From the NCBI GenBank assembly GCA_028280785.1, contig JANQLF010000116.1, positions 23,377-87,376 of the forward strand: a DNA stretch of 64,000 nucleotides. Reading direction: 5' to 3'. Position numbers and translations under genes: made by a program. The notes under the pieces were generated by a model. That model did no database searches. It had not been told where the DNA came from and was given only the letters and a program-made list of their open reading frames with translations. Every line of letters starts with the position of its first letter. The stretch's first letter is position 1. This DNA is from Planctomycetota bacterium. GTDB taxonomy: Bacteria; Planctomycetota; UBA11346. Shown piece after piece: positions 1 through 9,356 of the stretch.

Positions 1-1149
1 AGCGACATAGTGTAATGCAGCAGGATTTTTGGGGTGCAATTTTAATACTTCACGTGCGAAATGAACACACTCTTCAATTTTTCCTTTTTCGTAATACCAA
101 CGTGAAGTGGTTAACAAGCAGCCTACTCGGTCACCAGGTAACTGTTGAGCTTCTTCCAATAACTCTAGTGCTTCATCATAGCGTTGTAATTCCATGAGTG
201 CATTGGCGTATCCGACTTTCGGGTCTGATAAGTTTGGTGCACAGTCGATGGCTCGTTTAAATGCGGCTATCGCATCATCATAACGCATACGGTCTGCATA
301 CAGACCACCTAAGAGTCCATGATAGCGTGCTTCTTTTGGTGCAAGTTTGCTTGCATGTAAAAACGCTTGCTCTGCTGGTTCTAATCTGCCAATTGATTGT
401 AATGTTTGACCGACGTTGCAATGGGTTATGGCTAAATCTGGATTAATAGAGAGGGATCTATCATAGAGCGCCAAGGCAACATCAGGATTACCACGAACGC
501 GAAATACATTAGCTAGATTGTTGTGTGCTTCAGGAAGCTCGGGGCCCAAGGCCGCTGCAATTTGGCATTGGCATAGTGCTTCATCAACTCGACCACAATC
601 AAGCAGAGCTTGGCCATAATTACATAACGCCGGAGCAAATCCTGGGCTTGCTTTGACAGCGTCTTCGAAGGCGCTTAATGCAGCCTCAATTCCTTTGGTT
701 TGTCTCAGGAAATTTGCTAAATTATTATAAGCACCAGTGCTCTTCGGATTTATTTCAATGGCCTTACGGAAAAGTGCTTCGATTTCCTCAGGCTCACTGC
801 GTTTTTGCATTAAGACTACACCAAGAATATTATATGCCTCTCCAGTGTTGCTATTTAGTGCGATGGCTTTCCGTGCATGCTTTTCACATGATTCTATATC
901 ACCAACGGTACGGTAGGCATCGGCTAAATTGGAGTGATAGGTGGCTTCGCCCGGTTTTATTTCAGTGGCTGCACGCATCTTTTCGATGCCAGTATGATGG
1001 TCACCGCTTTGGTGCGCTATGACTCCAAGTAAGTGGAGGGCATCAGGATTCTTGGGGTTAATACTTAAAGCATTATTATAACATTGGATAGCTTCTTGAA
1101 TGCGGCCTGCTTTATGGTGTACAACGCCGTTATCTACTTCACTTGGCAT
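1..1149 (-). CDS. TPR-repeat protein, 5' part (cut by window edge)
   Basis: Reading the minus strand from an ATG at 1149 gives 383 codons with no stop to the window edge, so only the N-terminal part is present. The protein is built almost wholly of about eleven tandem 34-residue tetratricopeptide repeats, with the usual pattern of A/G-Y/L-N-N-L-A, G-x-x-x-x-A and a terminal N/K-P. TPRs form a superhelical protein-binding scaffold. There is no signal peptide and the repeats begin within about 15 residues of the start. An in-frame TAA lies shortly upstream of the ATG, which fixes the longest possible start, but no good ribosome-binding site is visible. In PVC and proteobacterial genomes such long TPR arrays often precede a sulfotransferase or glycosyltransferase domain; that part would lie outside the window, so the catalytic role, if any, is unknown. 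Confidence 0.85.
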   Translation of the reverse strand, partial: MPSEVDNGVVHHKAGRIQEAIQCYNNALSINPKNPDALHLLGVIAHQSGDHHTGIEKMRAATEIKPGEATYHSNLADAYRTVGDIESCEKHARKAIALNSNTGEAYNILGVVLMQKRSEPEEIEALFRKAIEINPKSTGAYNNLANFLRQTKGIEAALSAFEDAVKASPGFAPALCNYGQALLDCGRVDEALCQCQIAAALGPELPEAHNNLANVFRVRGNPDVALALYDRSLSINPDLAITHCNVGQTLQSIGRLEPAEQAFLHASKLAPKEARYHGLLGGLYADRMRYDDAIAAFKRAIDCAPNLSDPKVGYANALMELQRYDEALELLEEAQQLPGDRVGCLLTTSRWYYEKGKIEECVHFAREVLKLHPKNPAALHYVA

Positions 1150-1393
1150 AATGATTATCCCATCAAAGGTGAGGAAGGGTTAGGCAGGATGAAGGGAATT
1201 TTGTCAAGACAATACTCAGGGTTAAGGGGTGGTGTGACGCAGCTCACTATAGGATCTTACCAAACTCCATGCCTGATGATTGACCCTGCGTGACTACGTT
1301 ATAAAAGTGCTAGTTCACGTTGAATTGGGTGATGAAAATTCTATTTCAAACTTTTTAACGTGTTTTTTAACATGACATTAAAGGACATTCCTT

Positions 1394-3820
1394 ATGAGTA
1401 AGTCGACACCGCTCACTGGACAAAACCAAAAACATATAGCATTCCGATCTAAATATGGATTAGTAGCTGGTTTAGCAGCGATAACAGCTGTGCCGGCAAC
1501 AGCTGCTGTTGAAATAACTGTAGATACGAGCAGCGACGTGGTGAGCGCCACTGATGGTGTGACGAGTTTGCGTGAGGCCATTAATATGGCTAACAAGTCG
1601 CTGTCTTCTGATGTCATCATTAATCTGCCTGCAGGTGACTATGAATTAGAAGGTTCTGACAACGAGGATGGCAATGCCTCGGGTGACTTGGACGTACTGA
1701 GTCATGGCAATAAGACCGTGACGATTCGTGGTGCCGGTAGATATGCGACCTATATAGATGGTAATTCATCAGATCGTATTTTTGATTTTGCTGCAGGCGG
1801 TAACTACGTCATTGAGAAGTTAACCCTGTCTAGTGGTTATGTAGAAGGTTCAGACGGAAGCGATGGTAGCAGTAATTATCTCGATACCTCTGGCGGAGTT
1901 TCTAAATTATTATATGGCGAAGATGGTGGTGATGGTGGTGATGCCTATGGAGGCGCAATTCACCTCGCGGGTGGTAATTTAATTGTTCGCGACGTTGCTT
2001 TTAGTTCTTGCTATGCTGAAGGTGGAGACGCTGGTGATGGTTATGAAGCGCTGTCTTGGTTTCAAGTATATGGTGGTAATGGCGGTGACGGTGGTAACGC
2101 AGCAGGTGGGGCAATTTACGCTGACATCGGTTCAACAGGTTCAATTTATTTAAGTAATGTTTCATTTTATTCAAACTACGCCACTGGCGGTGTTGGTGGT
2201 GATGGTGGTTCTGCCTATTATGGTGTAGGTCAAGCAGAAGGCGGCGATGGTGGTGATGGTGGTATGGCAGTGGGCGGTTCACTCTATATAGAGGGTACTG
2301 GCGCAATTACAGTTAAACATATTTATGCTGAATCCGTTGGTGCCTATGGTAGTTCAGGTGGTGATGGAGAGACGGGCTATACCGCTGGATCAGTTGAAGG
2401 CGGTGATGGTGGCGATGGTGGATCGGCAATTGGTGGCTTTGCCTATATTGATCATAAGGGTAGTAGTGCCACAAATAATATAGCACTTTTTTCAGATGTG
2501 AATGTTTCCTCGGTATATGTTTATGGTGGTGATGGCGGTTCCGGTGGCTCAGCAGAAAATTTTGATTATACAGGCGAAGGCGGTAATGGTGGTGATGGTG
2601 GTAACGTAGCCGGTGGTGCCATGTATGTTGATAATCCACAATTTTTCCACTTAGGTAATTCAAGCACAGGCGATTATACCAGCTTTAGTTATATATATGC
2701 CTATGCAGGTGATGGTGGTTCCGGTGGTGATGCTAGTAATTTTTATGGAGCAGCATCTTTCTCAGGTGGTGGATCAGGCGGTGACGGCGGTGACGGTGGT
2801 GACGCATTTGGCGGAGCCATGTATATCAACAATGCCGATGGTTACGCCCAAATTACCAACCATTATTTCTATGTGAGCAATATTTCTGCAGGTGATGGTG
2901 GTTCCGGTGGTGATGCCTATGTATCAAATACAGGTACTAGTGGGGGAACCGGTGGTGATGGTGGTGACGGTGGATATGTAATCGGTGGTGCACTCTACAT
3001 TGAAAACATGGATAAATACACCGAAACACATCTAGGGTCGGGGGTTTCAGCTAGCGTTTGGAGTGCAAGCTCTGGATCAGGTGGTAGCCCAGGTTCTGGT
3101 GGTTGGGGTTCTGGAACCACTGGCTCAAGTGGTTCGACAACCGGTGCTTATGCTACACATTATTTTGACAGTCCAGGGACAAGCACCTTTAGCTCTGCAA
3201 GTATTGGTAATCAAGCTTGGAAAGAGCAGGGGACAACAGCAGCAGTAAGCCAAGTTTTTAATTTTGGTATTGATTTACCATTGAAGAATATCGAAGTCAT
3301 GCTCTATGATTCTAACGGTAAAATTGTGGGAAGAACCAGGACGGATAATGGTGGTGAATACTACTTCTACACTGGCTATACTGGCGATGCTCAAATGAAA
3401 TTTGAAGTTGGTAATCAAACTCCATTGGCTGAAGGTGCTGGTGCGAGTGCAAGCACTGACAGTGATAATGATATCGAAATCTCATCATCTGGATTAACAG
3501 AAACATTTACCATAAGTGGTAATGATTTGTCAATTGACGCAGGTTTTGCCGATGCAGCTCCAAAACCAGAGTCATTTGATTTAACGGTGCACGGAACGGT
3601 ACCCAACGCGTATGATGCGTTAGACGTTTTAGTTAATGGGTCATTTATTGATACTTTAAATGGTGTCAATTCAGGTGGCACAGGTTTAAGATCATTTACA
3701 ATTTCTGTAACGCTGCCACCAAATACAGAATATGTTGATATTCAGGCTCGTGACACCTCTGATGATAGTACGACAACTCGTCGTGTTTATGTCAGAGAAG
3801 TTCAATCAGGAGGTAACTAA
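1394..3820 (+). CDS. Secreted glycine-rich beta-helix repeat protein (paralog 1)
   Basis: An 808-residue exported protein. An unusually long polar N-region (about 20 residues, with the motif TPLTGxNQKH) precedes a hydrophobic core and an Ala-rich cleavage site near residue 38. After that comes a T-S-L-R-E-A-I segment typical of right-handed parallel beta-helix (PbH1/choice-of-anchor Q) proteins. Residues about 170-550 hold seven units of 50-75 residues, each ending in a G-G-D-G-G-D-G-G-x-A-x-G-G-A-x-Y motif. Most units also contain a second, shorter Gly/Asp arm. Residues about 615-700 resemble a SdrD-B/carboxypeptidase-regulatory beta-sandwich, with V-x-L-Y-D-x-x-G-K-I-V-G followed by G-E-Y-Y-F. 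The start is supported by AAGGA 8 bases upstream. It is followed after 2 bases by a lipoprotein gene and then by its own paralog. A structural cell-surface or matrix role is inferred; no catalytic motif is seen. Confidence 0.9.
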   Translation: MSKSTPLTGQNQKHIAFRSKYGLVAGLAAITAVPATAAVEITVDTSSDVVSATDGVTSLREAINMANKSLSSDVIINLPAGDYELEGSDNEDGNASGDLDVLSHGNKTVTIRGAGRYATYIDGNSSDRIFDFAAGGNYVIEKLTLSSGYVEGSDGSDGSSNYLDTSGGVSKLLYGEDGGDGGDAYGGAIHLAGGNLIVRDVAFSSCYAEGGDAGDGYEALSWFQVYGGNGGDGGNAAGGAIYADIGSTGSIYLSNVSFYSNYATGGVGGDGGSAYYGVGQAEGGDGGDGGMAVGGSLYIEGTGAITVKHIYAESVGAYGSSGGDGETGYTAGSVEGGDGGDGGSAIGGFAYIDHKGSSATNNIALFSDVNVSSVYVYGGDGGSGGSAENFDYTGEGGNGGDGGNVAGGAMYVDNPQFFHLGNSSTGDYTSFSYIYAYAGDGGSGGDASNFYGAASFSGGGSGGDGGDGGDAFGGAMYINNADGYAQITNHYFYVSNISAGDGGSGGDAYVSNTGTSGGTGGDGGDGGYVIGGALYIENMDKYTETHLGSGVSASVWSASSGSGGSPGSGGWGSGTTGSSGSTTGAYATHYFDSPGTSTFSSASIGNQAWKEQGTTAAVSQVFNFGIDLPLKNIEVMLYDSNGKIVGRTRTDNGGEYYFYTGYTGDAQMKFEVGNQTPLAEGAGASASTDSDNDIEISSSGLTETFTISGNDLSIDAGFADAAPKPESFDLTVHGTVPNAYDALDVLVNGSFIDTLNGVNSGGTGLRSFTISVTLPPNTEYVDIQARDTSDDSTTTRRVYVREVQSGGN

Positions 3821-3822
3821 GC

Positions 3823-4236
3823 ATGCATAAGCTTAAGACTATAACTTTTATTGCTGTAATTAGCCTTGCCTTGATTGGTTGTGGCGGTGGTGGCGGATCC
3901 TCATCAGGAGGTGGTAGTGGTAGCTCATCTTCGTCTCCTACACCAGTTACTCCTAGTGTTATGACTATCACAGGCGTCGAGCTGATTGTGAATACAGATG
4001 AGGCAGTTACCGGTGTTGGTACTGGTTATGACAATGACGGGTCTACTTTATCGACCTTAGCAGATGAAGATTCGACTGTTGATACTGATACAGAAATTAT
4101 CTGGGACGCTGATGGTACTGATTTACCAACCGACCCAGGCGGTGATTCGGGCGAAGAGCTCAACATGGACGTTGAATTAACAGATGGAGATAGCAATTCG
4201 ACGATCGTTGAAGTCATCGTAGCGACTGAGCTGTAA
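3823..4236 (+). CDS. Small acidic lipoprotein
   Basis: A 137-residue protein with a classic lipoprotein signal: positively charged start, hydrophobic core and lipobox L-I-G-C at about residue 20. The Cys is followed by a Gly/Ser linker of roughly 25 residues. The mature part is strongly acidic (many Asp, Glu, Thr and Ser) and has no motif I recognise. It begins 2 bases after the preceding beta-helix gene and is followed by an intrinsic terminator, so the two are very likely co-transcribed. A membrane-anchored partner of the glycine-rich protein, or a calcium-binding spacer, is a guess from context and composition only. Confidence 0.85.
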   Translation: MHKLKTITFIAVISLALIGCGGGGGSSSGGGSGSSSSSPTPVTPSVMTITGVELIVNTDEAVTGVGTGYDNDGSTLSTLADEDSTVDTDTEIIWDADGTDLPTDPGGDSGEELNMDVELTDGDSNSTIVEVIVATEL

Positions 4237-4258
4237 TCGAATATAGAAATTATATCAT

Positions 4259-4286
4259 AAAGCCCGGCTTTTTAGCTGGGCTTTTT
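4259..4286 (+). terminator. Rho-independent terminator
   Basis: A 10-bp stem (AAAGCCCGGC with GCTGGGCTTT, one G-U pair) closes a 6-base loop and runs into a T-tract. It lies 22 bases after the lipoprotein stop and separates that transcript from the second beta-helix gene. Confidence 0.85.
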
Positions 4287-4361
4287 AATTGGCTTTTGTT
4301 ATTTCAATAGAATTATACACCACAACGCTATTGCTCTTTAGATGCGAAACGAGGTATTGGT

Positions 4362-6773
4362 ATGACTCAAAAAACACCACTCACTGGCTGTAATCAAAAG
4401 CACTTGGATTTTAGAATAAGATATGGGCTTGTTGCAGGTCTTGCGGCCATTACGGCTGTACCAGCAACGGCAGCCGTCGAGATAAACGTTGATACTAGTA
4501 GTGACGTAGTTAGTGCAACCGATGGTGTGACGAGTCTGCGAGAAGCAATAAATCAAGCGAACAAGGCACTTTCATCAGATGTTATCATTAATCTGCCGGC
4601 AGGTACATATGAGTTGGAAGGTGCAGATCATGAGGATGGTAATGCTTCGGGTGACCTCGATGTTTTTAGTCACGGAAATAAAACCGTAACGATACGGGGT
4701 GCAGGCCGATTAGCGACAGTAATTGATGGTAATTCATCAGATCGCATATTCGACTTAGCCGCAGGTGGCAATTACGTTATTGAAAAAATGTTGCTCTATC
4801 GTGGTTACGTTGCAGGGTCATCTGGTTCAGATGGCACAAGTAATTACCTCGATACGTCAGGTGGAATTTCTAAATTATTATATGGCGAAGATGGTGGCGA
4901 TGGTGGTGATGCGTATGGCGGGGCTATTCATTTAGCTGGCGGACATTTAAAGATTCATGACGTTTTCTTTTCCTCGTGTGCTGTAGAGGGAGGAGATGGG
5001 GGATCAGGTGCAAGTGCTGTTTCCTGGTTTCAAGTTTATGCGGGCGATGGTGGTAATGGCGGTAATGCGGCTGGTGGCGCAATTTATGCAGATATTGGTT
5101 CAACAGGTTCGATTAGTCTTAGCCAAGTTGATTTTACTAATATTTATGCTTATGCAGGGACTGGAGGCTCAGGTGGCTTTGCAAATGATGGTATAGGTTT
5201 TGCGCAAGCAGGTGATGGTGGTAACGGAGGTAACGCAATTGGTGGTGCGCTTTTTATTGAAGGTACTGGGCGAATTGCCGTGCAACATATTAATGCGCAA
5301 ACCTGCGGTGCATATGGCGGCTTAGGTGGTCATGGGTCTTCGGCACTTTCCGCGGGCACGGTAGAAGGTGGTGATGGTGGTGATGGTGGTGATGCAATCG
5401 GAGGTTTTGCTTACGTTGACCATAAAGGCAGCATTGCTTCAAATCACACAGCGCTTTTTTCTGATTTTTTTATGAGTTCAGTCTATGCCTCAGCTGGCGA
5501 TGGTGGTAATGCTGGTGATGGTGATCATTTTACAGTTGGTATGGGTGGTGATGGTGGTAACGGTGGTGAAGCAGCAGGTCCTTCTATTTATGTCGACAAT
5601 GCTCAGTTTTTTCATTTAGGTAATTCTAGTGAGGTCGACTATACCAGTTTTAGCTATATGTATGCGTACGGTGGTGATGGAGGATTTGGTGGTGATGCTT
5701 CAGAATCTTTAGTTGGCTCTGCATCAGGCTGGGGAGAAGGTGGTGATGGAGGATTTGGTGGTGATGCTTATGGAGGTATGTACATTGATAATACAAATGG
5801 TTATGCCCAAGTTACTAATCATAAAATCTGGAGAAACTTTATTTATGGCGGCGTAGGCGGGGATGGTGGTAGCGCATTTGTAAATAATACATTTATTACC
5901 GTTGGCCAAGGTGGTAACGGTGGTGATGGTGGAACAATTTATGCTGCGGGTATGTATATAGAAAATATGGATAGGTATACAGAAGTTGATTTTGGCACTT
6001 CTGTAACTGGAAGTGTTTGGGGATTAAGTGCAGGTTTGGGTGGCGTGGCAGGTAGTGGTGGTTGGAATGTAGGATCCACCGGATCTACAGGAGCTACCTT
6101 TTCTGGTACGACGTATTGGTTTGGCAGCCCATCAACCCATATTTTTAGCTCTGCTAGTGTCGGTAATCAAGCATGGAAAGAACAGGGTACTACCGCAGCA
6201 GTTAGTCAGATTTACAATTCCGGTGTAGATTTACCAATGAAAAATATTGAAGTGGTTCTTTATGACGCTACAGGAAAAATTGTAGGGAAAACAAGAACTG
6301 ATGATAATGGTGAATATTATTTTTACACAGGGTACTCTGGATCTGCTCAAATAAAATTTGATGTAGAAAATCAAACACCACTAGGTGAAGGCGCAGGTGC
6401 GAGTGCAAACACAAATAATGACAATGATATTGAAATTACATCTTCAGGTTTAACAGAAATTTTCACCATTAGTGGTGATGACCTTACGATTGATGCCGGC
6501 TTTTCAGATGCGGCACCAAATGCGGAAAGTTTTGATTTAACTGTTCATGGTACGGTTCCAAATGCATATTCAGCAGTGTATATTCGTGTAAATGGTAGTG
6601 CATCTAGTTCTCTTGGTGGGGCGAATTCTGGCGGTGCTGGCTTAAGAAATTTTACAGTTTCGGCTACCATACCACCAGATCTAGGATTTGTAGATTTAGT
6701 TGCTGAAACGCCAGCAGATGTTTCCACGATTCGGCGTGTTTATGTTAGAGAAGTCGAGTCGGGAGGGAATTAG
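4362..6773 (+). CDS. Secreted glycine-rich beta-helix repeat protein (paralog 2)
   Basis: An 803-residue protein collinear with the protein at 1394-3820. It has the same TPLTGxNQKH N-region, a nearly identical signal core (GLVAGLAAITAVPATAA), the same T-S-L-R-E-A-I start of the helix, seven Gly/Asp-rich double-arm units, the same SdrD-B-like domain and the same C-terminal V-Y-V-R-E-V-x-S-G-G-N. Units 5 and 7 have lost part of the consensus (G-P-S-I-Y and A-A-G-M-Y instead of G-G-A-x-Y). Synonymous differences are frequent, so the duplication is not recent. GAGG lies 7 bases before the ATG. It sits after a terminator, so it likely has its own promoter. The halogenase gene begins about 50-70 bases downstream on the same strand. 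Confidence 0.9.
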   Translation: MTQKTPLTGCNQKHLDFRIRYGLVAGLAAITAVPATAAVEINVDTSSDVVSATDGVTSLREAINQANKALSSDVIINLPAGTYELEGADHEDGNASGDLDVFSHGNKTVTIRGAGRLATVIDGNSSDRIFDLAAGGNYVIEKMLLYRGYVAGSSGSDGTSNYLDTSGGISKLLYGEDGGDGGDAYGGAIHLAGGHLKIHDVFFSSCAVEGGDGGSGASAVSWFQVYAGDGGNGGNAAGGAIYADIGSTGSISLSQVDFTNIYAYAGTGGSGGFANDGIGFAQAGDGGNGGNAIGGALFIEGTGRIAVQHINAQTCGAYGGLGGHGSSALSAGTVEGGDGGDGGDAIGGFAYVDHKGSIASNHTALFSDFFMSSVYASAGDGGNAGDGDHFTVGMGGDGGNGGEAAGPSIYVDNAQFFHLGNSSEVDYTSFSYMYAYGGDGGFGGDASESLVGSASGWGEGGDGGFGGDAYGGMYIDNTNGYAQVTNHKIWRNFIYGGVGGDGGSAFVNNTFITVGQGGNGGDGGTIYAAGMYIENMDRYTEVDFGTSVTGSVWGLSAGLGGVAGSGGWNVGSTGSTGATFSGTTYWFGSPSTHIFSSASVGNQAWKEQGTTAAVSQIYNSGVDLPMKNIEVVLYDATGKIVGKTRTDDNGEYYFYTGYSGSAQIKFDVENQTPLGEGAGASANTNNDNDIEITSSGLTEIFTISGDDLTIDAGFSDAAPNAESFDLTVHGTVPNAYSAVYIRVNGSASSSLGGANSGGAGLRNFTVSATIPPDLGFVDLVAETPADVSTIRRVYVREVESGGN

Positions 6774-6840
6774 ATATATACAAAAAAATTGTTGTCATTA
6801 ATTCTAGCGTTGCGTATTCTAAATTTTGATTGGGAAATTA

Positions 6841-8349
6841 TTGGCTCAAGATAATCAGATAAATAATATAGTAATAGTTGGTGGTGGGACCTCAGGTTGG
6901 ATTAGCGCTGCGTTGTTATCGCAAGTTCTAGGTAAAAACCTTAATATTACCTTGGTGGAATCTGATCAGATAGCTACCATAGGTGTGGGTGAGGCTACTA
7001 TCCCACCATTAATGCGATTAAATAAAATTCTTGATCTTGATGAATCAAACTTTGTATCCAGTACACAAGGAAGTTTCAAGCTTGGAATTGATTTCGTGAA
7101 CTGGAAGCGTATTGGTGAACGCTATATGCACACTTTTGGGAAAGTAGGTGTCGACTCAAAATTTTGTGATTTTCCAAGCTTATGGCGAAGAAGTTTGGCC
7201 GAGGGGAGGAGTAGTGATTTTTGGGATTATTCATTTCATTATCAAGTAGCCAGGCAGAACAAGTTTACGAAATTACCAAAAAATTTAAAAAGCATATTAG
7301 GTAAATTGCCCTATGCATATCATTTCGATGCGTCTCTTTATGCCAAGCTTTTAAAGACTTATTCAGAGGATCGCGGTGTTAAACGCATAGAGGGAATAAT
7401 TGAGGACGTCAATAAGACTAAAGAGGGTTTTATTTCCTCTGTGCGCCTGGAAAACAATCAAGAAATAAAAGGTGACTTTTTTATAGATTGTTCGGGGATT
7501 CGGTCGCTGTTGTTAGGGAAAGCTTTGAATGTTGAGTTCGAAGATTGGGGAGAGTGGTTGCCGTGTGACAGTGCCCTCGCAGTGCAAACTAAGAATATAC
7601 ATGCACCACCGCCATATACGGTATCCACGGCATTGCCCTGTGGCTGGCAATGGCGCATTCCTTTGCAGCATCGTACTGGTAATGGTCTCGTATATAGCAG
7701 TTGTTATTGGGATGTTGAAGAGGCAACAAAAGTGCTCTTGGAAAATGTTGAAGGTGAGCCAATTAATGAACCGCGGCTTATAAAGTTTAGAACTGGTATG
7801 CGCAAGGAACAATGGAAAAACAATTGTGTAGGAATTGGTCTGGCTGGCGGTTTTATCGAGCCATTGGAATCAACAAGTATACACTTTATCCAGAGAGCTG
7901 TGTTGAAATTAATTAATAAATTTCCTCGCAATGGCATCAAACAAGCAGAAATAAATAGGTTTAATAGAGAACTCCACGACGAATACTATAATGTGCGTGA
8001 TTTTATAATATTGCATTATCATCTCAATGAGCGGGATGAAGAGTTTTGGGTTAAATGCCGAGAAATGGATATTCCGGAAACATTAAAGGAAAAAATTGAC
8101 ATTTTTCACGAATGCGGAAAAAATTTTGCTGACTCAGAAATGTTGTTTTCGCCTAGTAGCTGGTATCAGGTTATGGTGGGGCAGGGTTTAATGCCTAAAG
8201 ATTACCATCCATTTGCGGACACCTTTACCGAAGAGCAAATGGAAAATAGGCTATTGAGAATTAAGAGTGCTATTGAGTTGCAGGTTTCTAAAATGTCAAG
8301 CCATGCCGAATTCATACAGAAATTTTGCCCTGCTAGGCCACCAGAATAA
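6841..8349 (+). CDS. Flavin-dependent tryptophan halogenase family protein
   Basis: About 500 residues, the usual size for the PrnA/RebH family, which uses FADH2, O2 and halide to halogenate aromatic substrates. Visible family features are the FAD site G-G-G-T-S-G-W near the N-terminus, G-V-G-E-A-T-I-P-P, the catalytic lysine in G-S-F-K-L-G, the diagnostic W-x-W-x-I-P (G-W-Q-W-R-I-P), and the Glu/Ser pair in L-E-S-T-S-I. No ATG fits. TTG at 6841 has TGGGA at about 7 bases and is preferred; an in-frame TTG at 6826 would add five residues. No flavin reductase, TonB receptor or amino-acid biosynthetic gene is nearby. The substrate is unknown. Linkage to two Tyr-rich surface proteins makes halogenation of a protein or surface aromatic a speculative option. 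Confidence 0.9.
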   Translation: MAQDNQINNIVIVGGGTSGWISAALLSQVLGKNLNITLVESDQIATIGVGEATIPPLMRLNKILDLDESNFVSSTQGSFKLGIDFVNWKRIGERYMHTFGKVGVDSKFCDFPSLWRRSLAEGRSSDFWDYSFHYQVARQNKFTKLPKNLKSILGKLPYAYHFDASLYAKLLKTYSEDRGVKRIEGIIEDVNKTKEGFISSVRLENNQEIKGDFFIDCSGIRSLLLGKALNVEFEDWGEWLPCDSALAVQTKNIHAPPPYTVSTALPCGWQWRIPLQHRTGNGLVYSSCYWDVEEATKVLLENVEGEPINEPRLIKFRTGMRKEQWKNNCVGIGLAGGFIEPLESTSIHFIQRAVLKLINKFPRNGIKQAEINRFNRELHDEYYNVRDFIILHYHLNERDEEFWVKCREMDIPETLKEKIDIFHECGKNFADSEMLFSPSSWYQVMVGQGLMPKDYHPFADTFTEEQMENRLLRIKSAIELQVSKMSSHAEFIQKFCPARPPE

Positions 8350-8394
8350 CTTTGTGTAGTTGAGAAGACTATACAGGGGGAGAGTTAAATTTAT

Positions 8395-9264
8395 CTAAGT
8401 TTTATAATTCAGTTGTTCAATTAATAGCGAAGCGACTTCTTTAAATTCATTTATTAATTCAGTGGGGTCATTTTTAAATCCAACACCATATTTTGCCACC
8501 ATTCCATAGAAATGTTTGCGATTGGCCTGGATAAAGCGCATATGACCAGCGCCTTCATTCACTTCTTGTTCAATAATTTTCAAATTTCCGTGTGCGTGAA
8601 CAATTTTGACTTTGTCTTTGACAATGTTTGGAACTCCATAACGCAGGTTGTATTCCGGCCATAGAGCCAAGATTCTGAGATTAGAATAGTAAAGACTCAC
8701 GCGAAATGCGGCTTGATCCATTTGATAGTTTTTGACATTTACACCAAGTTTATGTAAACGTACCCACTCCGAAAAAAAGTGCCTTGTATCATCACTTCGT
8801 TTATAGGACATCACCCCGCCATTATATTCAGTAAAGCACGCAGGAACTGGTGGGAAAACTTTGTCTAATCCAGACTCGATAACTTTTATGTGGATGCGCT
8901 GAGGCGCGGGCATCGCCGCAATGTCGAATTGATCAAGGCAATCAAATAACTCATCGATTCTATCGGTAATCAAAGTGTCGCCATCTAAATAAAGTATGCG
9001 GTCAAAGCGCATGGATGTTAAGGCTTTAAATTTGGGGCTACGCCAGTGTTCAAAGTCATTGTGAGCTTCTACCACATCAAAGAATTTGTTTAAGTCTGTT
9101 AGCTGGCTAGCCTTTTGGAAAGTTTCTTGATCAATATGTAGGTCAATTGGTAGCTCTGGCATGTGTTGTCTCGCTGAAACAGCTGAGACCAATGTCTCGA
9201 GTAACCATGGTAATCCTGATGCACCATAAACTATTCCTCGATCTAAACTTTTCCCGTTAGTCAT
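8395..9264 (-). CDS. GT8-like glycosyltransferase
   Basis: A 289-residue cytosolic protein. Around residues 80-95 it has the hydrophobic strand and D-x-D motif of nucleotide-sugar transferases (Y-L-D-G-D-T-L), followed by a region with F-N-G-G-V-like (E-Y-N-G-G-V-M) and D-Q-A-A-F motifs as in GT8 and related GT-A enzymes. These enzymes move a sugar from a UDP-sugar to a glycan, lipid or protein. A late H-A-H-G-N may coordinate metal. AGGA lies about 13 bases before the ATG. It is convergent with the halogenase gene and upstream of nothing obviously polysaccharide-related, so the acceptor cannot be named. Family assignment is by motif only. Confidence 0.75.
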   Translation of the reverse strand: MTNGKSLDRGIVYGASGLPWLLETLVSAVSARQHMPELPIDLHIDQETFQKASQLTDLNKFFDVVEAHNDFEHWRSPKFKALTSMRFDRILYLDGDTLITDRIDELFDCLDQFDIAAMPAPQRIHIKVIESGLDKVFPPVPACFTEYNGGVMSYKRSDDTRHFFSEWVRLHKLGVNVKNYQMDQAAFRVSLYYSNLRILALWPEYNLRYGVPNIVKDKVKIVHAHGNLKIIEQEVNEGAGHMRFIQANRKHFYGMVAKYGVGFKNDPTELINEFKEVASLLIEQLNYKT

Positions 9265-9356
9265 GGATTTAAATGTTTCCTGTATGCTTAATTGAGACTA
9301 CGATACAGTCTAGACATGGGTTAATGACCGCAAGCCTATCAAATGAATAATCGCTA

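Noticed and set aside
1900..3000. Dense GGTGGTGATGGTGG-type repeats that could be read as a CRISPR-like or satellite array, and His/Arg-rich antisense frames
   Set aside because: The repeats are codon-phased Gly/Asp coding sequence inside a long protein with a signal peptide; spacing is irregular at the base level, and the antisense frames are shadows of GGT/GAT codons.
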